Shown here: in pieces, positions 10,301 through 19,133 of the stretch
How positions within the stretch are numbered: the first letter of the stretch is position 1
Layout of the letters: each line of letters opens with the position of its first letter
DNA from: Roseateles oligotrophus
GTDB taxonomy: Bacteria > Pseudomonadota > Gammaproteobacteria > Burkholderiales > Burkholderiaceae_C
NCBI RefSeq assembly: GCF_014204525.1
Contig: NZ_JACHLP010000001.1
Location: 868,001-932,000 of the forward strand
Length of the DNA stretch: 64,000 bases
Reading direction: 5' to 3'
Notes under the pieces: generated by a model
Databases searched by the model: none
The model's input: only the letters and a program-made list of their open reading frames with translations
Told to the model about the DNA's origin: nothing
Position numbers and translations under genes: made by a program

Positions 10301-10868
10301 CAGCCTGGGCCGAGCCAATGAGCTGATCGGCAGCTTCAAGCAGGTGGCGGTCAATCAGTCCAGCCACCAGCGGCGCGGCTTCGATCTGCGCGCGGTGCTG
10401 CACGAGACGGCGCTGAGCTTAGGCCCCAGCCTGCGCCGCAGCGGCGTGCGCCTGCATGAAGAAGTGCCCGAAGGCATTGCGCTGCAGAGCTACCCCGGCC
10501 CGCTGATCCAGGTGCTGATGAACATCATCAACAACGCCGTGCTGCATGCCTACGCGCCGGGCCAGGGCGGGGTGATCAGCATCCGCGCCCAGACCCTGCC
10601 CGAGGCCTGGGTGAGGCTGGACTTGCAGGACGATGGCTGCGGCATGCCGCCCGAGCATCTGGCCCGGGTGTTTGACCCCTTCTTCACCACCAAGCTGGGC
10701 CAGGGCGGTTCGGGCCTGGGCCTGCACATCGCCTACAACCTGGTGACGGGCCCGCTGGGAGGGCGCATCGAGATCAGCAGCGAACTGGGCCAGGGCACCC
10801 GGGTGCGGCTGGAGTTGCCGCTGGAAGCACCCCAGGAGCAGAGCGAAGCGCTTGCGCGCAGCCCATAA
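7398..10868 (+). CDS. Multi-PAS hybrid-less sensor histidine kinase, 1156 residues
   Basis: Inner-membrane sensor kinase. TM1 is at about residues 5-28, a periplasmic Cache-type domain spans about 40-275, and TM2 is at about 283-302. A HAMP segment follows, with NDEISELARSFNHMA near 335. Four PAS-like domains occupy about 355-860, and a coiled coil leads into the kinase core. The phosphoacceptor box is VAGVAHELNTPIGN with His916. The ATPase domain shows the N box (IINNAVLHAY), the DDGCGM G1 box, FDPFFTTK and GSGLGLHIA. There is no receiver domain, and no response regulator or output gene sits next to it. The partner and signal are therefore unknown. Confidence 0.92.
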   Translation: MKLLPRIVVSIILPILVTAASTLYLAIHLLQNSLSEEVEERARATLKQSVARLSLGLEDALDTLRILSRSESLAGPQAQPRLDAMQRWRGSTERFENFFFFDTQARIADGAKLPAPALQGQLQPLLKQQGPSYSSPVFSEDTGELVMLVMNPVYAGQGAQVGSLAGSVKLLPLLSFAIGNTTQRDAHLMVLDQAGRLLAGGLGETDKTAEALQTPGPANAPQASALIQALGPAELAMPKMARIVIDDVAWRALQLRVPELEWRVIYALPERSLFARALEQQRLGLLALLACTLLALAGAAVTRRVVLRPLHQLRQAHAALQAGQKEARAPVVGNDEISELARSFNHMAQSLAETEARFRLMFELFPHPVSLVRIADGHYLDINPAFEHLVGVDRLQARRQGPLDFHLAGSQPDLQTQYDLLLRTGRVDGHSCQIQNAQGETRWLLFSSRLIELEEERLALSVATDITALKQVERQLQQSEQSFTALFDSAPLPMARSPLSNQLNVTYWNKAWYDSFGYAPGSCDGRGGLLFDFWEDPQARSLLIADLVREQAVVGREALLRHADGSVRICEVSGRHLDVQGERIILTSYLDVTESRLAERALRDSEQRFRQLFENAPVALMHAAEDGRILALNQQWVELLGYTLDDIPAASDWWRQAYPDPEARRAARQLWQERIAAARLSDGKIVTLKMLPLAKDGRPLTAIVGGVWVGDSLLLSFFDVSENERAAAAVRLSRQQLLANLENTPAVSVQWYDEQGRALYWNPASHTLFGFSSEEMLGRSLEEVGLLNAREAEDFLGHLARIRASGQAVGPLELELRHRDGSSLWVMATLFPMPLPEGRMGFVCMDVDISHRKQVEAQLGELNAQLELRVAARTQELARRNEELDQALHHLQHTQGELVRAEKLASLGRLVAGVAHELNTPIGNALLMASTLSDKQQQFETGLQTGLRRSTLNDFLATLREASSMLDASLGRANELIGSFKQVAVNQSSHQRRGFDLRAVLHETALSLGPSLRRSGVRLHEEVPEGIALQSYPGPLIQVLMNIINNAVLHAYAPGQGGVISIRAQTLPEAWVRLDLQDDGCGMPPEHLARVFDPFFTTKLGQGGSGLGLHIAYNLVTGPLGGRIEISSELGQGTRVRLELPLEAPQEQSEALARSP

Positions 10869-10890
10869 AAAAGGCGCCTTGCGGCGCCCT
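10866..10890 (-). terminator. Rho-independent terminator of aspS
   Basis: On the minus strand the stem GGCGCC (10883-10888 with 10873-10878, loop GCAA) is followed by six or more T residues (complement of 10867-10872). It lies 23 bp after the aspS stop and overlaps the end of the convergent kinase gene. The same hairpin could serve the plus strand weakly, since there is no T tract on that side. Confidence 0.8.
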
Positions 10891-10912
10891 TCTGGCAAGC
10901 TCGGAAGCGGGT

Positions 10913-12709
10913 TCAGGCCGCGCTCGGCGCCACCGCATTGCGCAGGCGGATGTGCAGCTCGCGCAATTGCTTGTCGTCCACATTGCTGGGAGCGCCGGTC
11001 AGCAGGCACTGGGCGCGCTGGGTCTTGGGGAAGGCGATCACGTCGCGGATGGACTCGGCCTTGGTCATCATGGTGACGATGCGGTCCAGGCCGAAGGCCA
11101 GGCCACCGTGCGGGGGCGCGCCGTACTGCAGGGCTTCGAGCAGGAAGCCGAACTTTTCCTGCGCGTCTTCGGCGCTGATGTTCAGGGCGCTGAAGACCTT
11201 GCTCTGCACCTCGGCCTTGTGGATACGCACCGAACCACCGCCCAGTTCCCAGCCGTTCAAGACCATGTCATAGGCCTTGGCGATGCAGGCGCCGGGGTCG
11301 GTGACCATCAGGTCCTCATGGCCGTCCTTGGGTGCCGTGAAGGGGTGGTGCACGGCGTTCCAGCGGCCGCCCTCTTCGTCCTGCTCGAACATGGGGAAAT
11401 CCACCACCCACAGCGGGGCCCAGACATCATTGAACAGGCCGTTAGCCTTGCCGAACTCGCTATGGCCCACCTTCAGGCGCAGGGCGCCGATGGCGTCGTT
11501 GACGACCTTGGCACGGTCGGCGCCGAAGAAGATCAGGTCGCCGTCCTGGGCGCCGGTGCGGGCCAGGATGTCGGCCACGGCCTTGTCGTGCAGGTTCTTG
11601 ACGATGGGGCTTTGCAGGCCTTCGCGGCCCTTGGCCACTTCATTGACCTTGATCCAGGCCAGGCCCTTGGCGCCGTAGATCTTGACGAACTCGGTGTAGC
11701 TGTCGATCTCGCCACGGCTGATGCTGGCGCCGCCGGGCACGCGCAAGGCGACCACGCGGCCGCCCTTGGTGGTGGCGGGGGTGCTGAAGACCTTGAAGTC
11801 CACATCGCCCATCACATCGGTCAGCTCGGTGAACTGCAGCTTGACGCGCAGATCGGGCTTGTCCGAGCCGTAGAGATGCATGGCGTCGGCATACTTCATC
11901 ACCGGGTAGTCGCCCAGCTCGACGTTCAAGGCCTTGCGGAAGACGTGACGGATCATGCCCTCGAACATGGCGCGGATTTCTTCCTCGCCCAGGAAGGAGG
12001 TCTCGATATCGATCTGGGTGAATTCGGGCTGGCGATCGGCGCGCAGGTCCTCGTCACGGAAGCATTTGGTGATCTGGTAGTAGCGATCAAAGCCGGCCAC
12101 CATCAGCAGCTGCTTGAACAGCTGGGGCGATTGCGGCAGCGCGAAGAACATGCCGTCGTGCACCCGCGAAGGCACCAGATAGTCGCGCGCGCCTTCCGGC
12201 GTGCTCTTGGTCAGCATGGGGGTTTCGATGTCCACGAAGCCCTGCTCGTCCAGGAATTTGCGCACTTCCATCGCCACGCGGTAGCGCAGCATCAGGTTGT
12301 TCTGCATATAGGGGCGGCGCAGATCCAGCACGCGGTGCGTCAGGCGGGTGGTTTCCGACAGGTTCTCGTCGTCCATCTGGAAGGGCGGCGTGACGCTGGC
12401 GTTCAGCACTTCCAGCTCATGGCACAGCACCTCGATCTTGCCGCTGGTGAGGTTGGCGTTCTCGGTGCCGGCGGGGCGGGCACGTACCTTGCCGATGACC
12501 TTGACGCAGAACTCGTTGCGCACCTCTTCGGCCACCTTGAACATCGTGGGGCGATCCGGGTCGCAGACGATTTGCACCAGGCCTTCGCGGTCGCGCAGAT
12601 CGATGAAGATGACGCCGCCATGGTCACGGCGGCGGTGGGCCCAGCCCATCAGGGTCACGGTTTGATCCAGCAGCTTCTCGCTGACTTGGCCGGCGTAGCA
12701 AGTTCTCAT
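10913..12709 (-). CDS. aspS: Aspartate--tRNA ligase
   Basis: Class II aminoacyl-tRNA synthetase that charges tRNA(Asp). The 598-residue length is normal for bacterial AspRS. An N-terminal OB-fold anticodon-binding domain ([19 protein letters not shown]) is followed by class II motif 2 in the catalytic domain ([20 protein letters not shown]). A GAD insertion domain and motif 3 (GLAFGLDRI) follow. The start is the ATG at 12709, with GGAGTGA about 9 nt upstream. It follows the DUF502 gene by about 120 bp, the order fmdB-DUF502-aspS that is common in Burkholderiales. Confidence 0.97.
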   Translation of the reverse strand: MRTCYAGQVSEKLLDQTVTLMGWAHRRRDHGGVIFIDLRDREGLVQIVCDPDRPTMFKVAEEVRNEFCVKVIGKVRARPAGTENANLTSGKIEVLCHELEVLNASVTPPFQMDDENLSETTRLTHRVLDLRRPYMQNNLMLRYRVAMEVRKFLDEQGFVDIETPMLTKSTPEGARDYLVPSRVHDGMFFALPQSPQLFKQLLMVAGFDRYYQITKCFRDEDLRADRQPEFTQIDIETSFLGEEEIRAMFEGMIRHVFRKALNVELGDYPVMKYADAMHLYGSDKPDLRVKLQFTELTDVMGDVDFKVFSTPATTKGGRVVALRVPGGASISRGEIDSYTEFVKIYGAKGLAWIKVNEVAKGREGLQSPIVKNLHDKAVADILARTGAQDGDLIFFGADRAKVVNDAIGALRLKVGHSEFGKANGLFNDVWAPLWVVDFPMFEQDEEGGRWNAVHHPFTAPKDGHEDLMVTDPGACIAKAYDMVLNGWELGGGSVRIHKAEVQSKVFSALNISAEDAQEKFGFLLEALQYGAPPHGGLAFGLDRIVTMMTKAESIRDVIAFPKTQRAQCLLTGAPSNVDDKQLRELHIRLRNAVAPSAA

Positions 12710-12808
12710 TTTTCAGTCACTCCAGAGATTCGTTGAGGGGCTGCCCTGCAGGAGCGGGCAGACCGTGTATTTGAGATTGGCGCTGAGGAGCTGCATTCAA
12801 AGCTCTCA

Positions 12809-12837
12809 GGGTTGAGCACCTGCCGGGCACTCAACCC
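12809..12837 (-). other. Inverted repeat at the DUF502 stop codon
   Basis: A perfect 8-bp inverted repeat (GGGTTGAG, 12809-12816 with 12830-12837) with a 13-nt loop overlaps the stop codon of the DUF502 gene. It could act as an attenuator or RNA 3' end between that gene and aspS. No T tract follows, so a terminator role is uncertain. Confidence 0.3.
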
Positions 12838-13484
12838 GGCTGATTTCGCGGCTGGGCGGGCGCTGTGTGCGCCTCTTCGGGCGCCACCACCCCCATCGAG
12901 ATGATGTGCTTGAGCGCCGCGTCCACGCTCATCTTCAGCGGCCGTACGCTGCTGCGCGGCATCATCAAAAAGAAACCCGAGGTGGGGTTGGGCGTGGTCG
13001 GCACGTAGAGGCTGACATGCTCACCACCCAGGGCCTCGGCCACCTCGCCCGAGGGCTTGCCGGTGACGAAGGCAATGGTCCAGGAGCCTGAGTGCGGGTA
13101 CTGCACCAGCACCGCTTCGCGGAAGGCATTGCCGCTGCTGGAGAACAAGGTGTCGGACACCTGTTTGACCGAGCTGTAAATGCTTTTGACGATGGGGATA
13201 TTGGACAGCAGGCGGTCCCACTGCATCAACCACCACTGGCCAAAGATATTGGCCACGAACATGCCGGTCAGCAGCATGCCGCTGAGCAGGATCAGCACAC
13301 CCAGGCCCGGCACATGGCGCAGGCGATCGATGCTCTCGGCCGCCGAGGCCGGCAGCACCGCCTGCGAGGCATTGAGCATGGAGGCGAAAACGCCGTCGAT
13401 CACGCCCAGCACCGAGTGCAGCACCCAGATGGTGATGGCCAGGGGCAGCCAGACCAGCAGGCCGGTGATGATGTACTTTTTCAC
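12831..13484 (-). CDS. DUF502 family inner-membrane protein
   Basis: A 217-residue membrane protein of unknown function. It opens with KKYIITGLLVWLPLAITIWV, a transmembrane helix. A second helix near residues 62-85 (VLILLSGMLLTGMFVANIFG) is followed by the family motif IPIVKSIYSSVKQV and a soluble region with FVTGKPSGE and VPTTPNPTSGFF. The start is the GTG at 13484; the much longer open frame upstream overlaps fmdB and has no family similarity. It lies 11 bp after fmdB and upstream of aspS, and is probably co-transcribed with both. Confidence 0.87.
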   Translation of the reverse strand: MKKYIITGLLVWLPLAITIWVLHSVLGVIDGVFASMLNASQAVLPASAAESIDRLRHVPGLGVLILLSGMLLTGMFVANIFGQWWLMQWDRLLSNIPIVKSIYSSVKQVSDTLFSSSGNAFREAVLVQYPHSGSWTIAFVTGKPSGEVAEALGGEHVSLYVPTTPNPTSGFFLMMPRSSVRPLKMSVDAALKHIISMGVVAPEEAHTAPAQPRNQPG

Positions 13485-13495
13485 GCCGGGCCGAC

Positions 13496-13774
13496 TCAGT
13501 GGCAGTTGCTGCCGGAGCAACTGGTTCCACAGGCCGGCGCCGGCGCCGCAGCAGGGGCGGCCTCGGCTGCGGCCGGCGCAAGGGCACTGCCGCCACCTTT
13601 GAAATCGGTGGCGTACCAACCCGAGCCCTTGAGCTGAAAGCCGGCGGCGGTGATTTGTTTGCTGAAGGCCTCGGCATGGCAGGCCGGGCAGGTGGTCAAC
13701 GGGGCATCGGAGAGCTTTTGAAGCACGTCTTTGGCGTGACCGCATTCGGCGCAGCGGTAGGCGTAGATAGGCAT
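13496..13774 (-). CDS. FmdB-family zinc ribbon protein
   Basis: A 92-residue small protein with the FmdB/CxxC regulatory-protein signature. MPIYAYRCAECGHAKDV and TTCPACHAEAF supply two CxxC pairs for one zinc ribbon, and GSGWYATDFKG follows as in the family. The tail after residue 60 is Ala/Pro-rich and ends in a Cys-rich stretch (CGTSCSGSNCH). The start is the ATG at 13774; a few codons are open upstream. It is first in the fmdB-DUF502-aspS group. The biochemical role is not established for the family. Confidence 0.88.
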   Translation of the reverse strand: MPIYAYRCAECGHAKDVLQKLSDAPLTTCPACHAEAFSKQITAAGFQLKGSGWYATDFKGGGSALAPAAAEAAPAAAPAPACGTSCSGSNCH

Positions 13775-13815
13775 GGCTTGTCGAGGTTCGCTAAACCGTT
13801 GATTCAAAACCGCAA

Positions 13816-13821
13816 ATTATA
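13816..13821 (-). promoter_or_regulatory. Candidate -10 box for fmdB-DUF502-aspS
   Basis: On the minus strand a perfect TATAAT lies 42 bp upstream of the fmdB start, in a locally AT-rich spot. No good -35 box sits 16-18 bp upstream, so this is a weak or activator-dependent sigma-70 candidate. Confidence 0.4.
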
Positions 13822-13872
13822 GGGGGCAAGGCTTCCATGGATTTGCCGCCGCCCTGCCCTGCCGTTAGGACT

Positions 13873-15327
13873 TCAGGCCTTTTGCTCGATCCCGGCCAAT
13901 TTGTGGTGGGAAGCCTGCACATTGCGGATGGCCTGCGGGCCCAGCGAGCCGATCAACATGCCCGCGATGGCGGCCAGAAAGCCGGCCAGCTGGGCCGGGA
14001 AGACCTCACCGGCCGGCGTGTTCAGGAAGATCAACCAGCTCAGCATGCCCAGCACGATGGCGAAGATGGCGCCCTGGGTGCTGGCACGCTTCCAGTACAG
14101 GCCGAACACCAGGGGCACGAAGGCGCCGACCAGGGTCACCTGGTAGGCGGCCGACACCATCTCGTAAATCGGCGTGCCCTGCAGGGCGATGGCATAGGTG
14201 CAGACGCAGACGCTGAAGATCAGCACGGCGGCACGCATGGTGCGCAGCTCCTGCTTGTCGCTGATGCGCGGGAAGACCTGGCGCCAGATGTTCTCCACAA
14301 AAGTAACCGAGGGCGCCAGCAGCGTGGCCGAAGCGGTGGACTTGAGGGCCGACAGCAGGGCGCCGAAGAAGATCACCTGCATGATGAAGGGCATGCGCTC
14401 CATCACCAGGGTGGGGATGACTTTCTGCGGGTCTTCGGCGATCAGCTGGGTGGCCCGCTCCGGCATGATGATCAAGGCGCTGGTGACCAGGAACATGGGC
14501 ACAAAGGCGAACAGGATGTAGCTGATGCCGCCGATGACGGGGCCGCGGGTGGCGGCGTATTCGTCCTTGGCCGACATCACGCGCTGGAACACGTCCTGCT
14601 GCGGGATGGAGCCCAGCATCATCGTGATGGCGGCCGCGATGAAGAAGACGATGTCGTAGAACTTGGGCTCGGGGAAGAAACGGAACAAGTCCTTGCTGGT
14701 GGCCAGGCTCACGACCTTGTCGGCACCGCCGGCCAGATTGGCCGCGAACACGGCGATCAAGGTCAGGCCCACGACCAGGATGATCATCTGCATAAAGTCC
14801 GTCACCGCCACCGACCACATGCCACCGAACAAGGTGTAGGCCAGGATGGAGGCCGTGCCTATGACCATGCCCACCGGGATGCTGATGGCGCCGCCCGACA
14901 GCAGGTTGAAGACCAGGCCCAGGGCCGTGACCTGGGCCGACACCCAGCCCAGATAGCTCAGGATGATGATGAAGCTGCAGATCACCTCGACCGCACGGCC
15001 ATAGCGCTCGCGGTAATAGTCGCTGATGGTCAGCAGGGTCATGCGGTAGAGCTTGGCGGCAAAGAAAATGCCCACCAGGATCAGGCAGGTGCCGGCGCCG
15101 AAGGGGTCTTCGACCACGCCGTTCAAGCCGCTTTGCACAAATTTGGCCGGAATGCCCAGCACCGTCTCCGAACCGAACCAGGTCGCGAAGGTGGTGGTGA
15201 TGATCATCACCAGGGGCAGATTGCGGCCGGCGATGGCGAAATCCGCCGTGTTCTTGACCCGTTTGGCGGCCCAAAGCCCAATCGCGATGGTGACCAGGAG
15301 GTAGACGATGACGAGGGTCAAAAGCAT
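13873..15327 (-). CDS. Sodium:solute symporter family protein
   Basis: A 484-residue polytopic inner-membrane protein of the SSS family (the PutP/PanF/SGLT fold). About 13 hydrophobic segments are visible. Family features include FAIAGRNLPLVMIITTTFAT near residue 30 and GSETVLGIPAKF, typical of the TM1-TM2 region, and LLSALKSTASATLLAPS near 340, which corresponds to the Na+ site in TM8. The solute cannot be read from sequence. It lies about 110 bp downstream of ubiB on the same strand. Between them is a GC-rich hairpin region with an oligo-T, not a clean terminator. Confidence 0.88.
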   Translation of the reverse strand: MLLTLVIVYLLVTIAIGLWAAKRVKNTADFAIAGRNLPLVMIITTTFATWFGSETVLGIPAKFVQSGLNGVVEDPFGAGTCLILVGIFFAAKLYRMTLLTISDYYRERYGRAVEVICSFIIILSYLGWVSAQVTALGLVFNLLSGGAISIPVGMVIGTASILAYTLFGGMWSVAVTDFMQMIILVVGLTLIAVFAANLAGGADKVVSLATSKDLFRFFPEPKFYDIVFFIAAAITMMLGSIPQQDVFQRVMSAKDEYAATRGPVIGGISYILFAFVPMFLVTSALIIMPERATQLIAEDPQKVIPTLVMERMPFIMQVIFFGALLSALKSTASATLLAPSVTFVENIWRQVFPRISDKQELRTMRAAVLIFSVCVCTYAIALQGTPIYEMVSAAYQVTLVGAFVPLVFGLYWKRASTQGAIFAIVLGMLSWLIFLNTPAGEVFPAQLAGFLAAIAGMLIGSLGPQAIRNVQASHHKLAGIEQKA

Positions 15328-15440
15328 GGCATCAAGGGTCCGCGGAGCAAGACGGAAGGAGGTTCAGGCGCGTGCGCCAAAAAAAGGAGCGCGCGCATTA
15401 TCGCCACAGAAGCCCCGCCCCGCCGGCCTCGCAAACCCGA

Positions 15441-16997
15441 TCAGAAGCCCTGTGTGCGCAGAAAGATCGTCGCCCCCAGCAGACCCAGGGTGAAGCCGAC
15501 GGCACCGTAGAGCAGGGCCTGCAGCAGGCGATTGGTGCGCCGCTGCTCCTGGATCAGCGCCAGCATGGCAGCGCTGTCCTGCCGGCTACCCTGCTGTTTG
15601 AGCGCGTCATGCAAGAGGCGCGGCAGCTCGGGGAAGAGCTGGGCATAGCGCGGCGCCTCCTTCTTGACCTGGTTGATCAGGGCGCGCCAACCCACCTGCT
15701 CGTTCATCCAGCGCTCCAGAAAGGGCTTGGCCGTGGCCCAGAGGTCTAACTCCGGGTCCAGCTGGCGGCCCAGGCCCTCGATATTGAGCAAGGTCTTTTG
15801 CAAAAGCACCAGCTGGGGCTGGATTTCCACATTGAAGCGGCGCGAGGTCTGGAACAAGCGCATCAGCACCTGGCCGAGCGAAATATCCTTCAGCGGCCGG
15901 TCGAAATGCGGCTCGCAGACCGCGCGCACGGCGCTCTCCAGCTCGTCCACCCGCGTGCCCGCCGGCACCCAGCCCGAGGCGATGTGCAGCTCGGCCACGC
16001 GCTTGTAGTCGCGGCGGAAGAAGGCGATGAAGTTCTGCGCCAGATACTCCTTGTCCACCTCGGTCAGCGTGCCGATGATGCCGAAGTCCAGCGCGATATA
16101 ACGCCCAAACGTGGCGGGGTTCAGACTGACCTGGATATTGCCCGGGTGCATATCGGCGTGGAAGAAGCCGTCGCGGAAGACCTGGGTGAAGAAGATGGTG
16201 ACGCCATCGCGCGCCAGCTTGGGGATGTCGACGCCCGCGTCCTGGAGCTTTTGCAGCTGCGAGATGGGCACGCCGTGCATACGCTCCATCACGATAACGT
16301 CGGAGCTGCACATATCCCACATCATCTCGGGCACCAGCACCAGGTCCAGGCCCGCCATATTGCGGCGCAGCTGGGCGGCATTGGCGGCCTCGCGCACCAG
16401 GTCCAGCTCATCGTGCAGATAGTTGTTGAACTCGGCCACCACCTCGCGCGGCTTCAGGCGCCGGCCGTCGGCCGAGAGTCGCTCCACCCACACGGCCACC
16501 GTGCGCAGCAGGGCCATATCGTCGTCGATGGTGTCCAGCATGCCGGGGCGCAAGACCTTGACCGCCACCTCGCGGCCATCCTTCAGGGTCGCAAAATGCA
16601 CTTGGGCGATGGAGGCGCTGGCCACCGGCTCGGCATCGAAGCTGCCGAACAGCTCGGCCACCGGCCGGCCAAAAGCCTTCTCCACCAGGGCGCGCGACTG
16701 GGCCGCCGGGAAGGGCGGCACCCGGTCCTGCAGCTTGGACAGCTCCACAATGATGTCGTCCGGCACCAGGTCGCGCCGAGTGGACAGCACCTGGCCGAAT
16801 TTGACGAAGATGGGGCCCAGATGCTCTAGCGCCAGGCGCAGGCGCACGCCGCGCGGCTGCTCCCAGCTGCGGCCGAAGGAGACAAAGCGTCTCAGTAACT
16901 TGAATCTTCGACGGCGCAGGCCGGACAGAGCCAGCTCATCGAGGCCAAAGCGGAAAATCGTCCAGACGATGACCAGCAGACGGGCAAAGTACCTCAT
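15441..16997 (-). CDS. ubiB: Ubiquinone biosynthesis ABC1-type atypical kinase/ATPase
   Basis: A member of the aarF/ABC1 kinase-like family needed for aerobic ubiquinone synthesis, thought to help extract polyprenyl intermediates from the membrane. The KxGQ signature is [11 protein letters not shown] (K66). The Ala-rich nucleotide loop region is [11 protein letters not shown], the catalytic-loop equivalent is [11 protein letters not shown], and the metal-binding motif is ALDFGIIG. The C-terminus carries hydrophobic membrane segments ([18 protein letters not shown]). The length of 518 residues is usual. Its start overlaps the ubiJ stop by four bases (ATGA), so the two genes are one transcript. 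Confidence 0.95.
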   Translation of the reverse strand: MRYFARLLVIVWTIFRFGLDELALSGLRRRRFKLLRRFVSFGRSWEQPRGVRLRLALEHLGPIFVKFGQVLSTRRDLVPDDIIVELSKLQDRVPPFPAAQSRALVEKAFGRPVAELFGSFDAEPVASASIAQVHFATLKDGREVAVKVLRPGMLDTIDDDMALLRTVAVWVERLSADGRRLKPREVVAEFNNYLHDELDLVREAANAAQLRRNMAGLDLVLVPEMMWDMCSSDVIVMERMHGVPISQLQKLQDAGVDIPKLARDGVTIFFTQVFRDGFFHADMHPGNIQVSLNPATFGRYIALDFGIIGTLTEVDKEYLAQNFIAFFRRDYKRVAELHIASGWVPAGTRVDELESAVRAVCEPHFDRPLKDISLGQVLMRLFQTSRRFNVEIQPQLVLLQKTLLNIEGLGRQLDPELDLWATAKPFLERWMNEQVGWRALINQVKKEAPRYAQLFPELPRLLHDALKQQGSRQDSAAMLALIQEQRRTNRLLQALLYGAVGFTLGLLGATIFLRTQGF

Positions 16998-17515
16998 GCG
17001 CCGCTGCGTCCGCCCGGCTGCAAGGAGGCCGCCCCACGCGCCAGCGCGGCCAGGGCTGCGGCAACGGCCTTGGACCAGCGCGCCAGCTGATGCGCAGGCG
17101 CCGGGCCCAGCAGGGCGGCAAGATCGTCCTCGATGTCCCAGCGCAGGTTTTCCATCAGCCAGTTGATCTCGCCGGCCAGGGCCGCATCGCCCTGCACCGT
17201 CACCCGCGGCTTGGTCCCGCTCAGGGCGCCCAAGGCCAGCAAGGCGGGGTTGGAGGCGTCCAACTCGATGCGCAAGGCCTCGCCCCCGCCCTCGGCAAGG
17301 CGCTCAAACAAACCGGCCGGCGTGATGGCCAGCACCAGATCAGGCAACGACGGCAAGATCGCCGGCCAGCCCTGCAGATGCACCAGCAGGGAGCGCCCCG
17401 CAAACGGTGCCAAACGTGCCATGGCGTGGCTTTCACGCGAAATGACATGATTGAGCAATAGGATTGCGCGATCCTGCAGGGCAGGCGTCAAAAGGGAAAA
17501 CCAGTTTGAAATCAT
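16994..17515 (-). CDS. ubiJ: Ubiquinone biosynthesis accessory factor UbiJ (SCP2 domain)
   Basis: A 173-residue protein with an SCP2-like lipid-binding domain ([20 protein letters not shown] and the acidic stretch [22 protein letters not shown]). UbiJ holds the hydrophobic intermediates for the soluble Ubi complex. The ATG at 17515 was chosen: the longer frame to 17569 adds residues unlike the family. The gene overlaps ubiB (ATGA). In E. coli the operon is ubiE-ubiJ-ubiB, but here ubiE lies about 37 kb away on the same strand, with a polysaccharide locus between. ubiJ must therefore use a promoter in the 198-bp gap shared with epsB. Confidence 0.88.
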   Translation of the reverse strand: MISNWFSLLTPALQDRAILLLNHVISRESHAMARLAPFAGRSLLVHLQGWPAILPSLPDLVLAITPAGLFERLAEGGGEALRIELDASNPALLALGALSGTKPRVTVQGDAALAGEINWLMENLRWDIEDDLAALLGPAPAHQLARWSKAVAAALAALARGAASLQPGGRSGA

Positions 17516-17713
17516 GGCTGGATTGTAGGCAGTCGCACCCACCCGCCGAATTAGGGGGCGGGGCCGCACAAGTGCCCCCCGGGTTCTGAGCGAGAATCAG
17601 CGGAAAATACCTAAAAAGCAAAGGGCGATTCCCCTCAATCGCTCGGCAAAGCAGTACCGAAACAACCGTGTCCGGCGTGCATTCCGCCAAAGACACCAAG
17701 GAGCAAGGGATCA
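17516..17713. promoter_or_regulatory. Divergent ubiJ/epsB control region
   Basis: A 198-bp gap between divergent genes, which must carry promoters for both ubiJ-ubiB and the first polysaccharide operon. A 6-bp inverted repeat GCGATT-N6-AATCGC (17625-17642) is a possible operator. AAGGAG (17698-17703) and AGGGA precede the epsB ATG. I could not find a convincing sigma-70 or sigma-54 promoter by eye. Confidence 0.35.
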
Positions 17714-19102
17714 ATGTTCGAGGATAGAAGCTACAAAAGAACGTTCTATAGCGCGCCGCAATCCGTCGAATCCTTGGTCGCAGCCTTTCTTGAGCCCGGC
17801 ATCATCGTGCTGTGCTACTTGGCCGTTAACGCCTATTTTGGCGAGCCCATTCTGCGCTCCAGCCTCACCCTCTGCCTGCTGGTCTTCGCCCTCACCTTCC
17901 CTGGCCGCAACCGTTTTGCCGACCAGACGATCAGCGCCATCATCGATGTGCTGGGGGCCTGGCTGGCCTTGCTGGCCATCCTGGCGCTGTGCGGCTATGC
18001 CACCAATAGCATGGGTTATTTTGATGACCATGTGCTGCTGTGGTGGGCGGCGATCACGCCCGTGCTGCAGGTCTTTGCGCTGGAGATCGGCAAACATATC
18101 CGCCGCCACCTCAACCGCGGCACCCGCCGCGGCGCGGTCATCGTCGGCGCCGGCCCCCTGGGCGTCAAAGTGGCCCGCGCCCTGCGTGACAGCCCGGACA
18201 AAGGCGTCGACTTCCTGGGCTATTTCGATGACCGCCAGGACGACCGCCTGCACACCGACGCCGCCGGCATGCTGAAGGGCACGCTCAGCGAATTGAGTGA
18301 GTTTGTGCGCCAGAACAATGTGCGCGAGGTCTACATCACCCTGCCCCTGGGCTCGCAACCCCGCATCGTGCAGTTGCTGGAGCAGATCCAGGGCACCACC
18401 GCCTCGCTGTTCTTCGTGCCCGATGTGTTCGGCATCAGCATCATCCAGGGCCGCTTGCAGGATATGAATGGTGTGCCGGTGGTGGGCATTTGCGAAACCC
18501 CCTTCACGGGCACGAACGAACTCGTCAAGCGCATCAGCGATGTGGTGCTGGCCAGCCTGATCCTGCTGCTGATCTCGCCCCTGCTGCTGGCCGTGGCCCT
18601 GGGCGTGAAACTCAGCTCGCCCGGCCCCATCATCTTCAAGCAGCGCCGCAACGGCCTGGACGGCGAAGAAATCATCGTCTACAAATTCCGCTCCATGCGC
18701 ACCCAGGACAACGGCGCCGTGGTCAGGCAAGCCACCAAGGAAGACCCGCGGGTGACCCCCTTCGGCGCCTTCATACGCCGCACCTCGCTGGACGAATTGC
18801 CGCAATTCATCAATGTGCTGCAAGGCCGCATGAGCATCGTCGGCCCCCGCCCCCACGCGGTGGCGCACAACGAGGAGTACCGCAAGCTGATCAAGGCCTA
18901 TATGGTGCGCCACAAGGTCAAGCCCGGCATCACCGGCTGGGCCCAGGTTAACGGCTTGCGCGGCGAAACCGACACCATCGACAAGATGAAGGCCCGGGTC
19001 GAACTGGACCTGGAGTATTTGCGCAACTGGTCTTTGGCCCTGGATCTGCAAATCATCGTGCGTACCGCCCGCCTGATGGTGTTTGACCGCAATGCCTACT
19101 GA
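17714..19102 (+). CDS. epsB: Undecaprenyl-phosphate hexose-1-phosphate transferase (initiating sugar transferase)
   Basis: A 462-residue polyprenyl glycosylphosphotransferase of the WcaJ/EpsB type. It transfers hexose-1-phosphate, probably glucose, from UDP-sugar to undecaprenyl phosphate and so starts the repeat unit at the inner membrane. Several N-terminal TM helices come first. A Rossmann-like CoA-binding segment (GAVIVGAGPLGVKVARAL, near 135-152) follows, then a last TM helix (residues ~280-300). The catalytic bacterial sugar transferase domain contains FKQRRNGLDGEEI, VYKFRSMR, RRTSLDELPQF, MSIVGPRPH and KPGITGWAQVNG. It is the first gene of the plus-strand block and is followed by epsL, as in other exosortase-B-associated loci. 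Confidence 0.93.
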   Translation: MFEDRSYKRTFYSAPQSVESLVAAFLEPGIIVLCYLAVNAYFGEPILRSSLTLCLLVFALTFPGRNRFADQTISAIIDVLGAWLALLAILALCGYATNSMGYFDDHVLLWWAAITPVLQVFALEIGKHIRRHLNRGTRRGAVIVGAGPLGVKVARALRDSPDKGVDFLGYFDDRQDDRLHTDAAGMLKGTLSELSEFVRQNNVREVYITLPLGSQPRIVQLLEQIQGTTASLFFVPDVFGISIIQGRLQDMNGVPVVGICETPFTGTNELVKRISDVVLASLILLLISPLLLAVALGVKLSSPGPIIFKQRRNGLDGEEIIVYKFRSMRTQDNGAVVRQATKEDPRVTPFGAFIRRTSLDELPQFINVLQGRMSIVGPRPHAVAHNEEYRKLIKAYMVRHKVKPGITGWAQVNGLRGETDTIDKMKARVELDLEYLRNWSLALDLQIIVRTARLMVFDRNAY

Positions 19103-19133
19103 ATCCGAACAAACCAACAAGAAAAGGACTGCC

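Noticed and set aside
10952-12736. 594-residue open frame opposite aspS
   Set aside because: Lies wholly antisense to a full-length AspRS; its Gly/Ala/His/Gln-rich composition is the usual mirror of GC-rich coding DNA.
13837-15510. 557-residue open frame opposite the sodium:solute symporter
   Set aside because: Very rich in His, Asp, Gln and Gly with no domain; antisense mirror of the symporter.
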